18,238 bases of DNA from Anaerolineales bacterium (GTDB lineage Bacteria > Chloroflexota > Anaerolineae > 4572-78 > J111). The position numbers and the translations under genes were made by a program. Each line of letters begins with the position of its first letter. Position 1 is the stretch's first letter. Shown piece after piece: positions 1 through 7,249 of this stretch. The notes below the pieces were generated by a model, which saw only the letters and a list, made by a program, of their open reading frames with translations, did no database searches and had not been told where the DNA came from. Location: contig JAAUSP010000087.1 of assembly GCA_012032575.1 (NCBI GenBank), forward strand, positions 1-18,238. The letters are read 5' to 3'.

Positions 1-1480
1 GAGCCAGAACCTCGCGGAGGGCGCTGGCCCCGGAAACGCCGGTCAATACGGCGCTGATGTCGCGCTCGTTGTCCAGCAGAGCGGTCACGCGGGTGCCAAT
101 TTGGCTCATCACTTCCTCGTCAATGCCGGAGGGACGCTGGTCTACAATCAGCAAGGTGACGTTGTATTTACGCAGTTCGCGGGCAATCGTGCCAAAAATG
201 GTCTGGCGGGCAATCTGGGGGTCGAGGAATTTGTGGGCTTCTTCGATCACAATCATCAGTTGGGGTGGCTCTTTGGCTTTGTCACCCAGGGCGCTCTCGA
301 CCCGCTCGATGTACATCTGGTGGATGCGGCGGGTCAGGTAGTTGGCGACCAAAATATAGGCTTCCAGCGAGTTGCCGTAGCGGCCAAATTCCAGCACCAC
401 GTTGAGGCCCCGGTCCAGATATTCGATAATAGCCTGGGCTGAGTCGCCTTTCCAACTATCGCGCAGAAAGTCAAAGCGGGTCAGCCGCTCCAGGCGGCGG
501 ATAAGCGCATCCACGCTGGAACGATTGATGGCCGTATTTTCAGTCAGGGCCTCAAGGTCGGCCTTGTTGTTGGGGTCGAGTAGCCGTTTGATCCAGCCCC
601 GATCCCAGTAACGCCGCAGGGTGTAAGCCGCGCCAATCATCTGGTCGCTCAAATCCAGGGTAGTGCGCAACATCTCCAAATCTTCAGGCTGAATGTCCGA
701 CCAATCCAGCACCACCACAAAATCGGGGCGAACCCGGCGGCGGCGGCTCGACTCTTCGTCGAGGGTAAAAATAGCTACCTGCTGCGGGAAAAGCTGCTTA
801 AGACCCTTAACCGAGGTGCGGTTTTCGGTCTGGACTTCCCAGCCGTAATCGTTATGCATGTCAAAAATGAGGCTGACGGCGGCGTTGCGCTGAATGACGC
901 CGGCCAGCAGCAGCCGGGTGAGAAAGCTTTTGCCGGTGCCGCTTTTGCCAAACACGCCCACACTGCGCTCGACCATGCGCTGCAAATCCAGGTTAACCCG
1001 CACATCTTCCATATCCAGCGGCTCGCCGACGTGAAAATGCTGCTCGTCCTCCTGGCCGAAAACCATGTTGACATCTTCTTCGGTGGCCAGGCGTACTTTG
1101 GAGAAGTGGCCGGGAATGGTTTTGACCGGACGAGGCTGGTCGGCGCTTTTATCCAGCACCAGCATCGGCGCGACGTGAATCCGGCCAAACACGCTGGCGC
1201 CCACATACACCTCGCGCAGAAATTCATCATCCACATCCGGCGGCGTTTTTTCGATTTGGGGGTTGGTGTTGTCGAGAACGACGTCGGTAATCATGCCAAA
1301 GAATTTGAGCTTGGCCCCTTCGATGGTGATGTAGCGGCCCACGGCCATTTCTTCCACCGGGGCATTGGAAGCCAGCTTGACTTCCAACCCTTTGCTGAGC
1401 GAACCACTGATGACCATGCCCAACTCGCGGGTGGGCCGGGATAAAAACAAATCCAGTTCGCTGATAGGTTCATTCGCCAT
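1..1480 (-). CDS. herA: HerA-family DNA translocase/helicase ATPase (HAS-barrel + DUF87), 3' end outside window
   Basis: A continuous reading frame starts at ATG 1480 and leaves the left edge, so 493 residues are visible. Residues ~15-165 form a HAS-barrel. The Walker A GKSGTGKS is at residues 178-185 (bases 926-949) and the Walker B LMIVIEEAHKF at 408-418. The block TRVTALLDNERDISAVLTG near 463-481 fits the C-terminal sensor/arginine region of HerA. HerA proteins are hexameric DNA pumps that work with the NurA nuclease in DNA end resection (established for archaea). A nurA gene lies on the same strand 3 kb upstream in this window. AAGGA lies just before the ATG and supports the start. The missing C-terminus cannot be assessed. 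Confidence 0.93.
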   Translation of the reverse strand, partial: MANEPISELDLFLSRPTRELGMVISGSLSKGLEVKLASNAPVEEMAVGRYITIEGAKLKFFGMITDVVLDNTNPQIEKTPPDVDDEFLREVYVGASVFGRIHVAPMLVLDKSADQPRPVKTIPGHFSKVRLATEEDVNMVFGQEDEQHFHVGEPLDMEDVRVNLDLQRMVERSVGVFGKSGTGKSFLTRLLLAGVIQRNAAVSLIFDMHNDYGWEVQTENRTSVKGLKQLFPQQVAIFTLDEESSRRRRVRPDFVVVLDWSDIQPEDLEMLRTTLDLSDQMIGAAYTLRRYWDRGWIKRLLDPNNKADLEALTENTAINRSSVDALIRRLERLTRFDFLRDSWKGDSAQAIIEYLDRGLNVVLEFGRYGNSLEAYILVANYLTRRIHQMYIERVESALGDKAKEPPQLMIVIEEAHKFLDPQIARQTIFGTIARELRKYNVTLLIVDQRPSGIDEEVMSQIGTRVTALLDNERDISAVLTGVSGASALREVLA

Positions 1481-1509
1481 AACGATTTTCCTTAAATTGC
1501 GCTTTCTAT

Positions 1510-1539
1510 TTTATAATGCGCCAGTGTATTGCCGTGTAA
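1510..1539 (-). promoter_or_regulatory. Candidate promoter of herA
   Basis: Read on the minus strand, TTACAC (1534-1539) and TATAAA (1510-1515) are separated by 18 bp. They sit about 30 bp upstream of the herA ATG, with the AAGGA ribosome site in between. The same AT-rich core also reads TATAAT (1512-1517) on the plus strand and might serve mscS, but no convincing -35 box was seen there. Confidence 0.45.
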
Positions 1540-1542
1540 AAA

Positions 1543-1613
1543 CTGGAAGACTGGAAGGCTGGAAGGTTGGGTAAAAAACCAACCTTCCAACCTTCCAACC
1601 TTCCAACTTCCAG
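1543..1613. repeat. Tandem-octamer hairpin A (CTGGAAGG units)
   Basis: The left arm (1543-1570) is three near-identical 8-mers, CTGGAAGA, CTGGAAGG and CTGGAAGG, followed by TTGG. The right arm (1579-1613) is the inverted form, three copies of CCAACCTT plus CCAACTTCCAG. The loop is GTAAAAAA. The inner 20 bp pair with two mismatches. The element fills most of the mscS 5' leader, and its right foot touches the mscS ribosome site (AGGA 1612-1615). See hairpins B-G for the same architecture with other units. Confidence 0.85.
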
Positions 1614-1621
1614 GATACCTT

Positions 1622-2465
1622 ATGAATTACGATCTTAGCCCTTCCGTCGAGCGAATTCTCAATCACGCCGTCGAGTTTATTCCCAACCTGGTGGTCGCCA
1701 TTATTATTTTTCTGGCTACCTTGTGGGTCAGCCGGCTGGGGTCTAACCTGGTGCAGGCTGCCCTCAAACGCCGCCAGGCCAATGCCGAGGTCACGCTGCT
1801 GCTGACACGGGTGAGCCAGTGGACGATCATCATTTTGGGTCATCTGGGCACTGGCGCAGGTAAATTTTGATGTCACCGGCTTTGTGGCCGGGCTGGGTAT
1901 CGTCGGCTTTACGGTTGGCTTTGCCCTGCAAGATATTGCCCAGAATTTTATCGCCGGCATTCTCCTGCTGATCCAGCAACCTTTCAGCATTGGCGATTCG
2001 GTCGAGGTCAACGGTTATGGTGGGGTAGTGACCAACATCGAGATTCGCTCGACCACGGTGCGCACCTGGGATGGGCTGCTGGTTATTATCCCCAATGCCG
2101 ACGTTTATGGCAACCCCATCACCAATTATTCCAAAATTGACCAGCGCCGCATCAGTATTATCGTCGGCGTTGCCTATGAGTCCGACCTGCATAAAGTGGA
2201 CGAGACGCTGCTGGCAGTAGCGGCGGGACTGCCCGGCGTTAAAAAAGACCCTGCTCCCCAGGTGGTTTTTAATGAATTCGGCGATCCGGCTATCAAAGCG
2301 ACCCTTTACTTCTGGATTGACGTCAGCGAAACCAGCTATTTTACTGCTCTGGATGCCGCCGTCAAACGGATCAAAGCTGCCTTTGAGCAAGAAGGTATTA
2401 ATATTCCCACCAGTGTGCAGCCGATTTATGTCCAACAGGTCGCAGAGTCGCAGAGTCGCAAGTAG
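1622..2465 (+). CDS. mscS: Small-conductance mechanosensitive channel MscS, frame disrupted once
   Basis: Starts at ATG 1622 with AGGA six bases upstream. Reading frame 1 covers residues 1-72 and would stop at 1870. Skipping one G in GGG 1837-1839 restores a 280-residue protein, close to the length of E. coli MscS. Three membrane segments are visible at about 21-39, 57-80 and 86-118. The third is the pore helix with the MscS pattern GLGIVGFTVGFALQD. The beta domain follows (PFSIGDSVEVNGYGGVV) and then the mixed C-terminal domain. The family releases ions on hypo-osmotic shock at the inner membrane. The last eight codons (VAESQSRK) and the TAG stop lie inside tandem-repeat hairpin B. The extra G may be an assembly error; otherwise the gene is a recent pseudogene. 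Confidence 0.88.
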
Positions 2466-2499
2466 CAAATCTGCGACCTTGCGACCCTGTTACTCTGCC
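2438..2499. repeat. Tandem-octamer hairpin B (GTCGCAGA units) between convergent genes
   Basis: The left arm holds GTCGCAGA (2439-2446), GTCGCAGA (2447-2454) and GTCGCAAG (2455-2462). The right arm holds the inverted units TCTGCGAC (2470-2477) and CTTGCGAC (2478-2485), then degenerate copies to 2499. It encodes the mscS C-terminus and stop (TAG 2463-2465) and, on the other strand, the stop of the next gene (TAA 2490-2492). Lying between convergent genes, it could act as a shared bidirectional terminator, although no T-run is present. Confidence 0.8.
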
Positions 2500-3253
2500 A
2501 TCTCCCACACCCTCAAATTATCAAAACTGATGTGCGCCCCGGCTTCGTCGTAAGTGCCGGCCAGCAGTCCGATGTCGCCTTCACTGAATTCGGAGTCAAT
2601 GGCGGCATCCACCAATTCGTCGTTGATGTACAGCGCGAAATCCCGGCCCACCGCTTCGACCCGCAACAGGTTGGCGGCCTGGCCCAAATTAATCGCCGCG
2701 CTTTCGCGCCAGGGGATGATGCTGAAAAACTGCCCCTCCACTGATTTGCTAAAGGTGTAATAGCCGTCGCCGCTGATTTCAAAGCTGTAGAAGTTGTCAT
2801 CATCTTGATAGCGCAAGATCAGGCCATAATTGTTGTTGTCGGGGCCAGCCACCTGATAAGTTTCAACTTCGACTACGGCATCGGTAAAGTTCTTGCCGGC
2901 CACCGACCAAAAACTATAGTCTGCCGATTCGACCACAATAAAATACTGCTCGTCTTCGTAACCCTTGCGGTGGTCGCCGTCGGCAAACACCTCCAGCTTT
3001 GGCCGCTAAAATCCTCTTCGAGGGCCAAATCTTCCTGTGAGGCAGGCCGCTCGACCGGCTCATATTCGGCGATGGGAGTTAGTTCAGAGGTAGTTTCAGG
3101 AATGAGGGTAGGGGTGGGTCTGAGCGCGTCGCTCAGGCCAAAGCCGAGGCCGAGGCCGCCGGCAAAGGCCAAACCGCCGCAGAGAAAAAAGGCGAGGATG
3201 GTAATGAGAATGACTCTAGTTTGTGGGATTCCTCCCTGCGGTCGGAATGACAT
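2490..3253 (-). CDS. Membrane-anchored or secreted laminin-G/DUF1080-like protein, frame disrupted once
   Basis: The N-terminal frame starts at ATG 3253. It encodes a hydrophobic segment (VILITILAFFLCGGLAFAGG, about residues 14-33), a Thr/Pro/Glu-rich linker, and EEDFSGQSW. It then shifts by one base at the GG of 2993-2994. Adding one G gives W-E-V-F-A-D-G and a 254-residue product. The second part (from 2992 down) is a beta-rich sandwich domain: YFIVVESADYSFWS, FTDAVVEVETYQ, GLILRYQDDDNFYSFEISGDGYY, and a C-terminal SFDNLRVWEMAE. This pattern is typical of concanavalin-like (DUF1080/LamG) extracellular domains that bind or process glycans; the exact ligand is unknown. The start codon and the first ~10 residues derive from a dispersed repeat, and the stop comes from hairpin B. 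No clear ribosome site was seen; the gene starts 6 bp after the pentapeptide gene stop. Confidence 0.78.
3225..3252. repeat. Dispersed palindromic repeat (GGATTCC...GGAATGACA type)
   Basis: The 28 bases carry the inverted pair ATTCC/GGAAT around a GC-rich centre. They resemble the frequently dispersed 'TCATTCCGACCG...GGAATC' intergenic repeats of many environmental bacteria (recognised from memory, not searched). Here the repeat forms the start of the downstream gene: the minus-strand ATG at 3253 is followed by codons read from the repeat. Confidence 0.5.
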
Positions 3254-3259
3254 GGCAGG

Positions 3260-3841
3260 CTAATCCACCACCGACCCATCCGGCATGATCGCAAATTCAA
3301 GATCAGCGCCTTCGAGGTTAGCTCCCTCGATATTCGCCCCGGTCAGGTTGGCTTCGCGGATAATAGCGCCGCTGAGACTGGCTCCGGCGAGATTGGCCCG
3401 GCTCAGGTTGGCCTCGCTGAGATTGGCTCCGCTCAAATTCGCGCCGCTGAGATTGGCCCGGCTCAAATTCGATTCGCTGAAGTTGGCTCCCGTTAAATTC
3501 GCCTGACTTAAATTTGCCCCTTCGAGATTGGCCCGGCTCAGGTCTGTCTCAATCAGTTGGGCTTCGGTCAAATCCGCGCCGCTGAGATTGGTCCCACTCA
3601 AAACAGCATAGCTCAAATCGGCCCGGCTCAGGCGGGTTTCGGCCAGCGCGGCGTAATTCATATCAGCCCAGCGCAGATTGGCCCCACTCAAATTGGCCCG
3701 GCTCAAATCAGCCCGCAGCAAATGAGCCTTTTCCAGATTGGCCCCGGCCAGATCAGCCTCGCTGAGGTCGTTACTCGCCAGCCACAATGGCCGGCGATCA
3801 CTTTGAATCAATTGGCGGAGTTGTTCAGGTGTATATTGCAT
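3260..3841 (-). CDS. Pentapeptide-repeat protein
   Basis: 193 residues from ATG 3841. This start was preferred over an upstream one at 3862, which would read through repeat C. After a ~20-residue leader (MQYTPEQLRQLI...), residues ~20-185 are about 33 consecutive A(D/N)LXX pentapeptides such as GANLS, RANLS and EANLT. They are predicted to fold as a right-handed quadrilateral beta-helix. Such proteins are soluble, and some (MfpA, Qnr) mimic DNA and bind gyrase; nothing here proves that role. The C-terminus ends with the cap-like IMPDGSVVD. It lies downstream of the HAS-barrel gene and 6 bp upstream of the laminin-G-like gene on the same strand, so the latter two may share a transcript. Tandem-repeat hairpin C is directly upstream of the ATG. 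Confidence 0.9.
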   Translation of the reverse strand: MQYTPEQLRQLIQSDRRPLWLASNDLSEADLAGANLEKAHLLRADLSRANLSGANLRWADMNYAALAETRLSRADLSYAVLSGTNLSGADLTEAQLIETDLSRANLEGANLSQANLTGANFSESNLSRANLSGANLSGANLSEANLSRANLAGASLSGAIIREANLTGANIEGANLEGADLEFAIMPDGSVVD

Positions 3842-3842
3842 G

Positions 3843-3911
3843 GCAGAGTCGCAGGGTAGCAAGGTAGCAGGATAGCAAGGAGAATCTGCTACCCTGCTAC
3901 CTTGCTACCTT
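3843..3911. repeat. Tandem-octamer hairpin C (GGTAGCAA units)
   Basis: The left arm reads in 8-mers: AGTCGCAG, GGTAGCAA, GGTAGCAG, GATAGCAA. The right arm reads CTGCTACC, CTGCTACC, TTGCTACC. Two 17-bp arms are perfect inverted copies (3855-3871 and 3893-3909) around a 21-nt loop. It shares the 12-mer GCAGAGTCGCAG with hairpin B. It fills the gap between the HAS-barrel gene stop and the pentapeptide gene start, so it may act as terminator or as a leader structure. Confidence 0.9.
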
Positions 3912-3915
3912 GTAT

Positions 3916-4554
3916 TCACGGTTTTATCCTTCTCAATATCCCATCCAGCCGCACCAGATCGAAGCTGAGCAGGCGGGCCAGTTCGCGTCCGGCGTCGAGC
4001 AGGAATTGGCGGCGGGTTTCAGTGGGATATGCGGCAGCGACTCGAAGTAAGTTGGCAACAACTAATTCATCCGTAGGAATTTGGGGAGCATTAAGAATTA
4101 GTCGCAGGTAGTCAAATTTGAACTTGGCATTATTGCTGTTAGAGTTTGCATTAGTGAAAGTTTGAATGTCAGTGTTGTTACACAAAATTAGAGAATCCAG
4201 ACTAATTGGAGGTTGTGGAGGGAGACCTTGAACTATTTCTTTCGCTCGTTGGTAGCCAACGGCTAGTACACCTATCTCAACAGGAACAAGCCGATTTTCC
4301 CGCTGATCTTTTGTTATTTCTTCCTCAATGTCCCCTGCCAGAATTAATTGGCGTACTACCGGATCATCGCGTACCTGTACATCGTAAATGACCCCAAAAA
4401 CTATCATACCATCGGGTAGTAACACTTTTACCAAATCCCCAAAATTGGGAACACTGGTGTCAGGCTTGATTTCGCGAGGGGGTACACGACAACCCACAGC
4501 AAATCCAATAGTGCTGGCCCTTAAAACCCATCCCACAGGAAATGTAGTAGTCAT
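3916..4554 (-). CDS. Stand-alone HAS-barrel domain protein coupled to nurA
   Basis: 212 residues from ATG 4554, which overlaps the nurA stop as ATGA. Residues ~5-105 look like a HAS-barrel (the HerA/ATP-synthase N-terminal barrel): GWVLRASTIGFAVGCRVPP, FGDLVKVLLPDGMIVFGVIYDVQVRDDP, and LVPVEIGVLAVGYQ. The rest is a predicted helical tail (residues ~135-212, ending LLSFDLVRLDGILRRIKP), preceded by an Asn/Ser-rich linker (NANSNSNNAK). No ATPase motif is present, so it cannot be a motor itself. HAS-barrels mediate HerA contacts, including those with NurA, so an adaptor or competitor role in HerA-NurA assembly is plausible (inference). The N-terminal ~165 codons are AT-rich while the tail is GC-rich like the surrounding genome. 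Confidence 0.75.
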   Translation of the reverse strand: MTTTFPVGWVLRASTIGFAVGCRVPPREIKPDTSVPNFGDLVKVLLPDGMIVFGVIYDVQVRDDPVVRQLILAGDIEEEITKDQRENRLVPVEIGVLAVGYQRAKEIVQGLPPQPPISLDSLILCNNTDIQTFTNANSNSNNAKFKFDYLRLILNAPQIPTDELVVANLLRVAAAYPTETRRQFLLDAGRELARLLSFDLVRLDGILRRIKP

Positions 4555-5755
4555 AAGCGAAAACTTTCTCGACCTGTTAACAGGTTTTTATTGTATTGCT
4601 TAGAAGATAAAGTTGGGTTTACACCTTTTCGACGCATTTCTACCGCTAACATTGTTTCAAAAGCTTCTCGTTCTTCTCCTGAGATAATTGCCAGTTCGTG
4701 AGCACGAGCCAATACATAAGGATAGCCACCTGTTAAATTAGCTTGTCGCAAAATAGTGGCATGTACTATGTCGAGGATTTGGCGATCAGTAACAAGCCAA
4801 GCAGGAATCTCAATACGGACCAGGTTTGGTACAACAGGGTTTAGGCTTACATTGAGATAGAAAAGTGAATCCCATGTCCGGCATACTCATACTTCTCGAT
4901 GCCTTTTGCTTTGAAGGCAAAGATAGCACTGCGTTGACCCGGTTTTAAGAAATCAAACAGGTCAGTATCGGTTAAATGACGAAATGGTTTCTGGCGGAGT
5001 GCTTCTTCCGTAATTGCTTCTGGTTCCAACGAGGCCAGATGCATAAGGGAAATGACAAATGTGCTGCGGGGACGATCAATATAGCCAGCTATAGCAGCCT
5101 TAACATCCCGCAAGCGGTTGAGCATTTCAATATAATCATCCTGGCATTTTTGTTGTTGTTCAAAAGGTAAATCTATAACCCGCAAGGTCAGCCTGCCATC
5201 AATTAGGGTAACAAGAGGTTCAGACTGATTCTTTTCATATTGTGTGGCTAAATCAGTCAGAATTTCTAATTCGGCTAAATCGCGTTTAACATTAACCTCG
5301 CCTGATGAAATAAGTTGGTCACGTTCATCAGAAATATCTTCTAATTCATAAAAAAGTGTGGGGCGTTTATGGATTTCTGGCTTTAAGCTTGAGCCATGAC
5401 GATAAACAATACTTCCCACATTGATCAGAAAGTAAGTAAGGAAGGCGTGCCGGTCGGGCAGAATTTGCGAGCCGTCGCTGGCGATGACGGTAATTTGCTC
5501 CGGGCAGGGCGGCAGCGGATAAGCCTGGGCCAGCGCCTCTGAGGTTGGGGCGGCCCCCACCCAATCGAAGCGCTGCTTGGTCTGGACTTTTTCGGCGCGG
5601 GTGATCCGGTCGGCCAGGGCGGTGAATTCGGTGGAGAACTGTTGGAGGATTTGGCGCGCCTCGGCCGCTGCTTCCCGGTGAGCGGTTATTTGCCTGTCCA
5701 GATTTTGCCCCATCGCTTTGACCTGGGGCGCGACCTGGTTGAGTTCAAGCGTCAT
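4551..5755 (-). CDS. nurA: NurA-family 5'-3' nuclease, frame disrupted once
   Basis: Starts at ATG 5755, overlapping the phosphoesterase stop (ATGA). The first frame gives 302 residues, stopping at 4847. Re-reading one T of the TTTT run (4861-4864 on the plus strand) continues the family's C-terminus: HFFYLNVSLNPVV, RIEIPAWLV, and GGYPYVLARAHELAIISG. The full product is 401 residues. The NurA metal-site motifs are visible: IASDGSQI with D94 and LVTLIDGRL with D186, then GYIDRPRS at 224-231. A helical N-terminus (1-60) precedes them. NurA partners HerA in resecting DNA ends. The distal frame ends exactly at the coupled start of the next gene, so it was recently functional. Base composition changes sharply near 5440, inside the gene. 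The indel may be a sequencing error. Confidence 0.88.
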
Positions 5756-7206
5756 TTCAATCCCCCATTAATCATTGACATTGCCAGGATTTTGGTAAAC
5801 CAGGCAAATCTTCTGCCCAAAAAACCACGTCGTTTGGGTTCCGAAGGGGTCTCAGTTTGAGGGCTGGTTGGCGGGTCCTCCTGGGCAAAATAAAGTAATT
5901 GAGCGGAGGGGTTATTTTCCTCATCGTAATCAATCCGCGCGTAAGGCAGGCGCAGCTTCAGATTAGTGATGGGCCGGTCGCTGGTAAATAAGTCCTGCCA
6001 GATTTCGGGCGAGGCGTTGGACAGGTCGGGCAGCCAGCAGCCGGTATTGAGATAAACGCCCCCGTTTTCAAGTATTTCCTGGGCGGGACAGTGGGTGTGT
6101 CCAAACAAGACCACCCTGGCCCCCTGTTGGCGGGCAATTTCTTCGGCAGCGCGGCGCAGGGCGACCTGCTGCTGTTTCTGGTCAGCCTGACCTATTTCCA
6201 GGGAATCAGCGGTAATTTCGACGGATGAAGCGTACGTATCGCGACCAATGGCGGTCGCATCGTGCAGATAGGTGTGCATCTGATGATGGAACTGGCGGCG
6301 AAAGTCCGGGTCGGCGCTGTAACGTTCAGCCAGGCCGCTTCGGGTTTCGCTGTTCTCTAAATTTTCCAGCCAGGGGTCATCGGTTAGCGTATTGTTGCCC
6401 AGCGTAAAATCGCTCAGCACCAGGGCCGGGGTGTGTCGAATAAAACGGGCCAACAGGCGGGCGGCAAAATCAAAATCTTTGGACAAAGCATACCAGATTA
6501 ATGTAGTCATCGGTTTAACATAATCAAAAAACCAGTATTCACGGCCCAGGTCATTCACAACATCAATGGCAAAACGGGAGCCGGTTGGGTAATAAAGCTG
6601 GCTCAGGTCGGTATACAGGCGCGGGTCCAGAAAATCGTGATAACAGTTCATCTTTTCGGCCCGCTGGTGACCGTGCTCGACATAAATTTTTTCCCGGCTC
6701 ACAAACTCCTCGGCAAAAAGCAACAGCGAAGAGCGCGTGCCGGAAGCGCCCAGAACCTCGCGCAGCCGGGCTTTCACCCCCGACCAATACAAATTAACAT
6801 CATGGTTGCCCTTGATGATGGTGATGCGGCGCTGCGGCGCTTCAACCCGCATAAAATCCGACAGCGCGTCGAAAACTTCCGGATGACCGGCTACAATCAG
6901 GTTGAGCCGTTTCAGCGAAGCAGCCTCGGACGAATCGAGATAGAGTTCAGCGGGGTAGGTGGCGGTAGGGTCAAAGTCATCTACGGCGGGAATCTGGAGA
7001 AATTCAAACAAATCGCCGTTAATAATTAACTCGATTTCGCGTTGATCGCGGTCACTTTCTTGCCTGATTTGCTGCAAGAAATGCGCCAGTTTTTTGTCGG
7101 TTGCGAACTCTTCCAGATAGGTGCGTTCTCGAGGCTCCGCCCCCAGGTGCAAATCTGAAAGAACAAACTTCAATTTGCGCCCCACCTCAGTTTGCCTCTT
7201 CATCAT
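5752..7206 (-). CDS. Calcineurin-like metallophosphoesterase
   Basis: 484 residues from ATG 7206. All two-metal phosphoesterase motifs are present: SDLHLG (17-22), NGDLFE (63-68), GNHD (133-136), EHGH (177-180) and GHTH (369-372). The large segment between 180 and 365 is an insertion or cap-like region. The C-terminus (~440-484) is Pro/Ser-rich then basic (PKRRGFLGRRF). Which start is used is uncertain. The promoter -10 box ends at 7220, leaving almost no leader before ATG 7206. GTG 7182 has AAGAGG upstream and would remove eight residues. The substrate is unknown. It is not recognisably Mre11, but its coupling to nurA (ATGA) makes a DNA-end role plausible; a general nucleotide or lipid-intermediate phosphatase is the alternative. 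Confidence 0.88.
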   Translation of the reverse strand: MMKRQTEVGRKLKFVLSDLHLGAEPRERTYLEEFATDKKLAHFLQQIRQESDRDQREIELIINGDLFEFLQIPAVDDFDPTATYPAELYLDSSEAASLKRLNLIVAGHPEVFDALSDFMRVEAPQRRITIIKGNHDVNLYWSGVKARLREVLGASGTRSSLLLFAEEFVSREKIYVEHGHQRAEKMNCYHDFLDPRLYTDLSQLYYPTGSRFAIDVVNDLGREYWFFDYVKPMTTLIWYALSKDFDFAARLLARFIRHTPALVLSDFTLGNNTLTDDPWLENLENSETRSGLAERYSADPDFRRQFHHQMHTYLHDATAIGRDTYASSVEITADSLEIGQADQKQQQVALRRAAEEIARQQGARVVLFGHTHCPAQEILENGGVYLNTGCWLPDLSNASPEIWQDLFTSDRPITNLKLRLPYARIDYDEENNPSAQLLYFAQEDPPTSPQTETPSEPKRRGFLGRRFAWFTKILAMSMINGGLK

Positions 7207-7219
7207 AATGGATTGAACT

Positions 7220-7249
7220 ATTATACCATATACAAAATTGGGTTGACAA
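7220..7249 (-). promoter_or_regulatory. Promoter for the phosphoesterase-nurA-HAS operon
   Basis: On the minus strand, TTGTCA (7244-7249) and a perfect TATAAT (7220-7225) are 18 bp apart. Transcription would begin near 7213, just before ATG 7206. Its -35 box overlaps that of the opposite promoter by five bases. Confidence 0.7.

Noticed and set aside
854..1444. A 196-residue plus-strand frame over herA
   Set aside because: The minus strand encodes HerA with Walker motifs across the same bases; this is a shadow.
3260..3841. Calling the pentapeptide protein a Qnr/MfpA-type gyrase protector
   Set aside because: The repeat fold alone does not show gyrase binding.
3285..3859. Plus-strand repetitive reading frames across the pentapeptide gene
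   Set aside because: They are antisense shadows of the regular A(D/N)LXX repeat and show no family pattern.
1543..3911. Tandem 8-mers as CRISPR, IS ends or attachment sites
   Set aside because: Units are too short and contiguous, no transposase or integrase is nearby, and no target duplications were seen.
4551..4867. Programmed -1 frameshift in nurA
   Set aside because: No convincing X_XXY_YYZ heptamer and no clear downstream stimulator; similar single-base breaks in three other genes make an indel more likely.
5752..7206. Calling the phosphoesterase Mre11
   Set aside because: Only the general two-metal motifs are visible and no Rad50 gene is adjacent; the large cap region does not clearly match Mre11.
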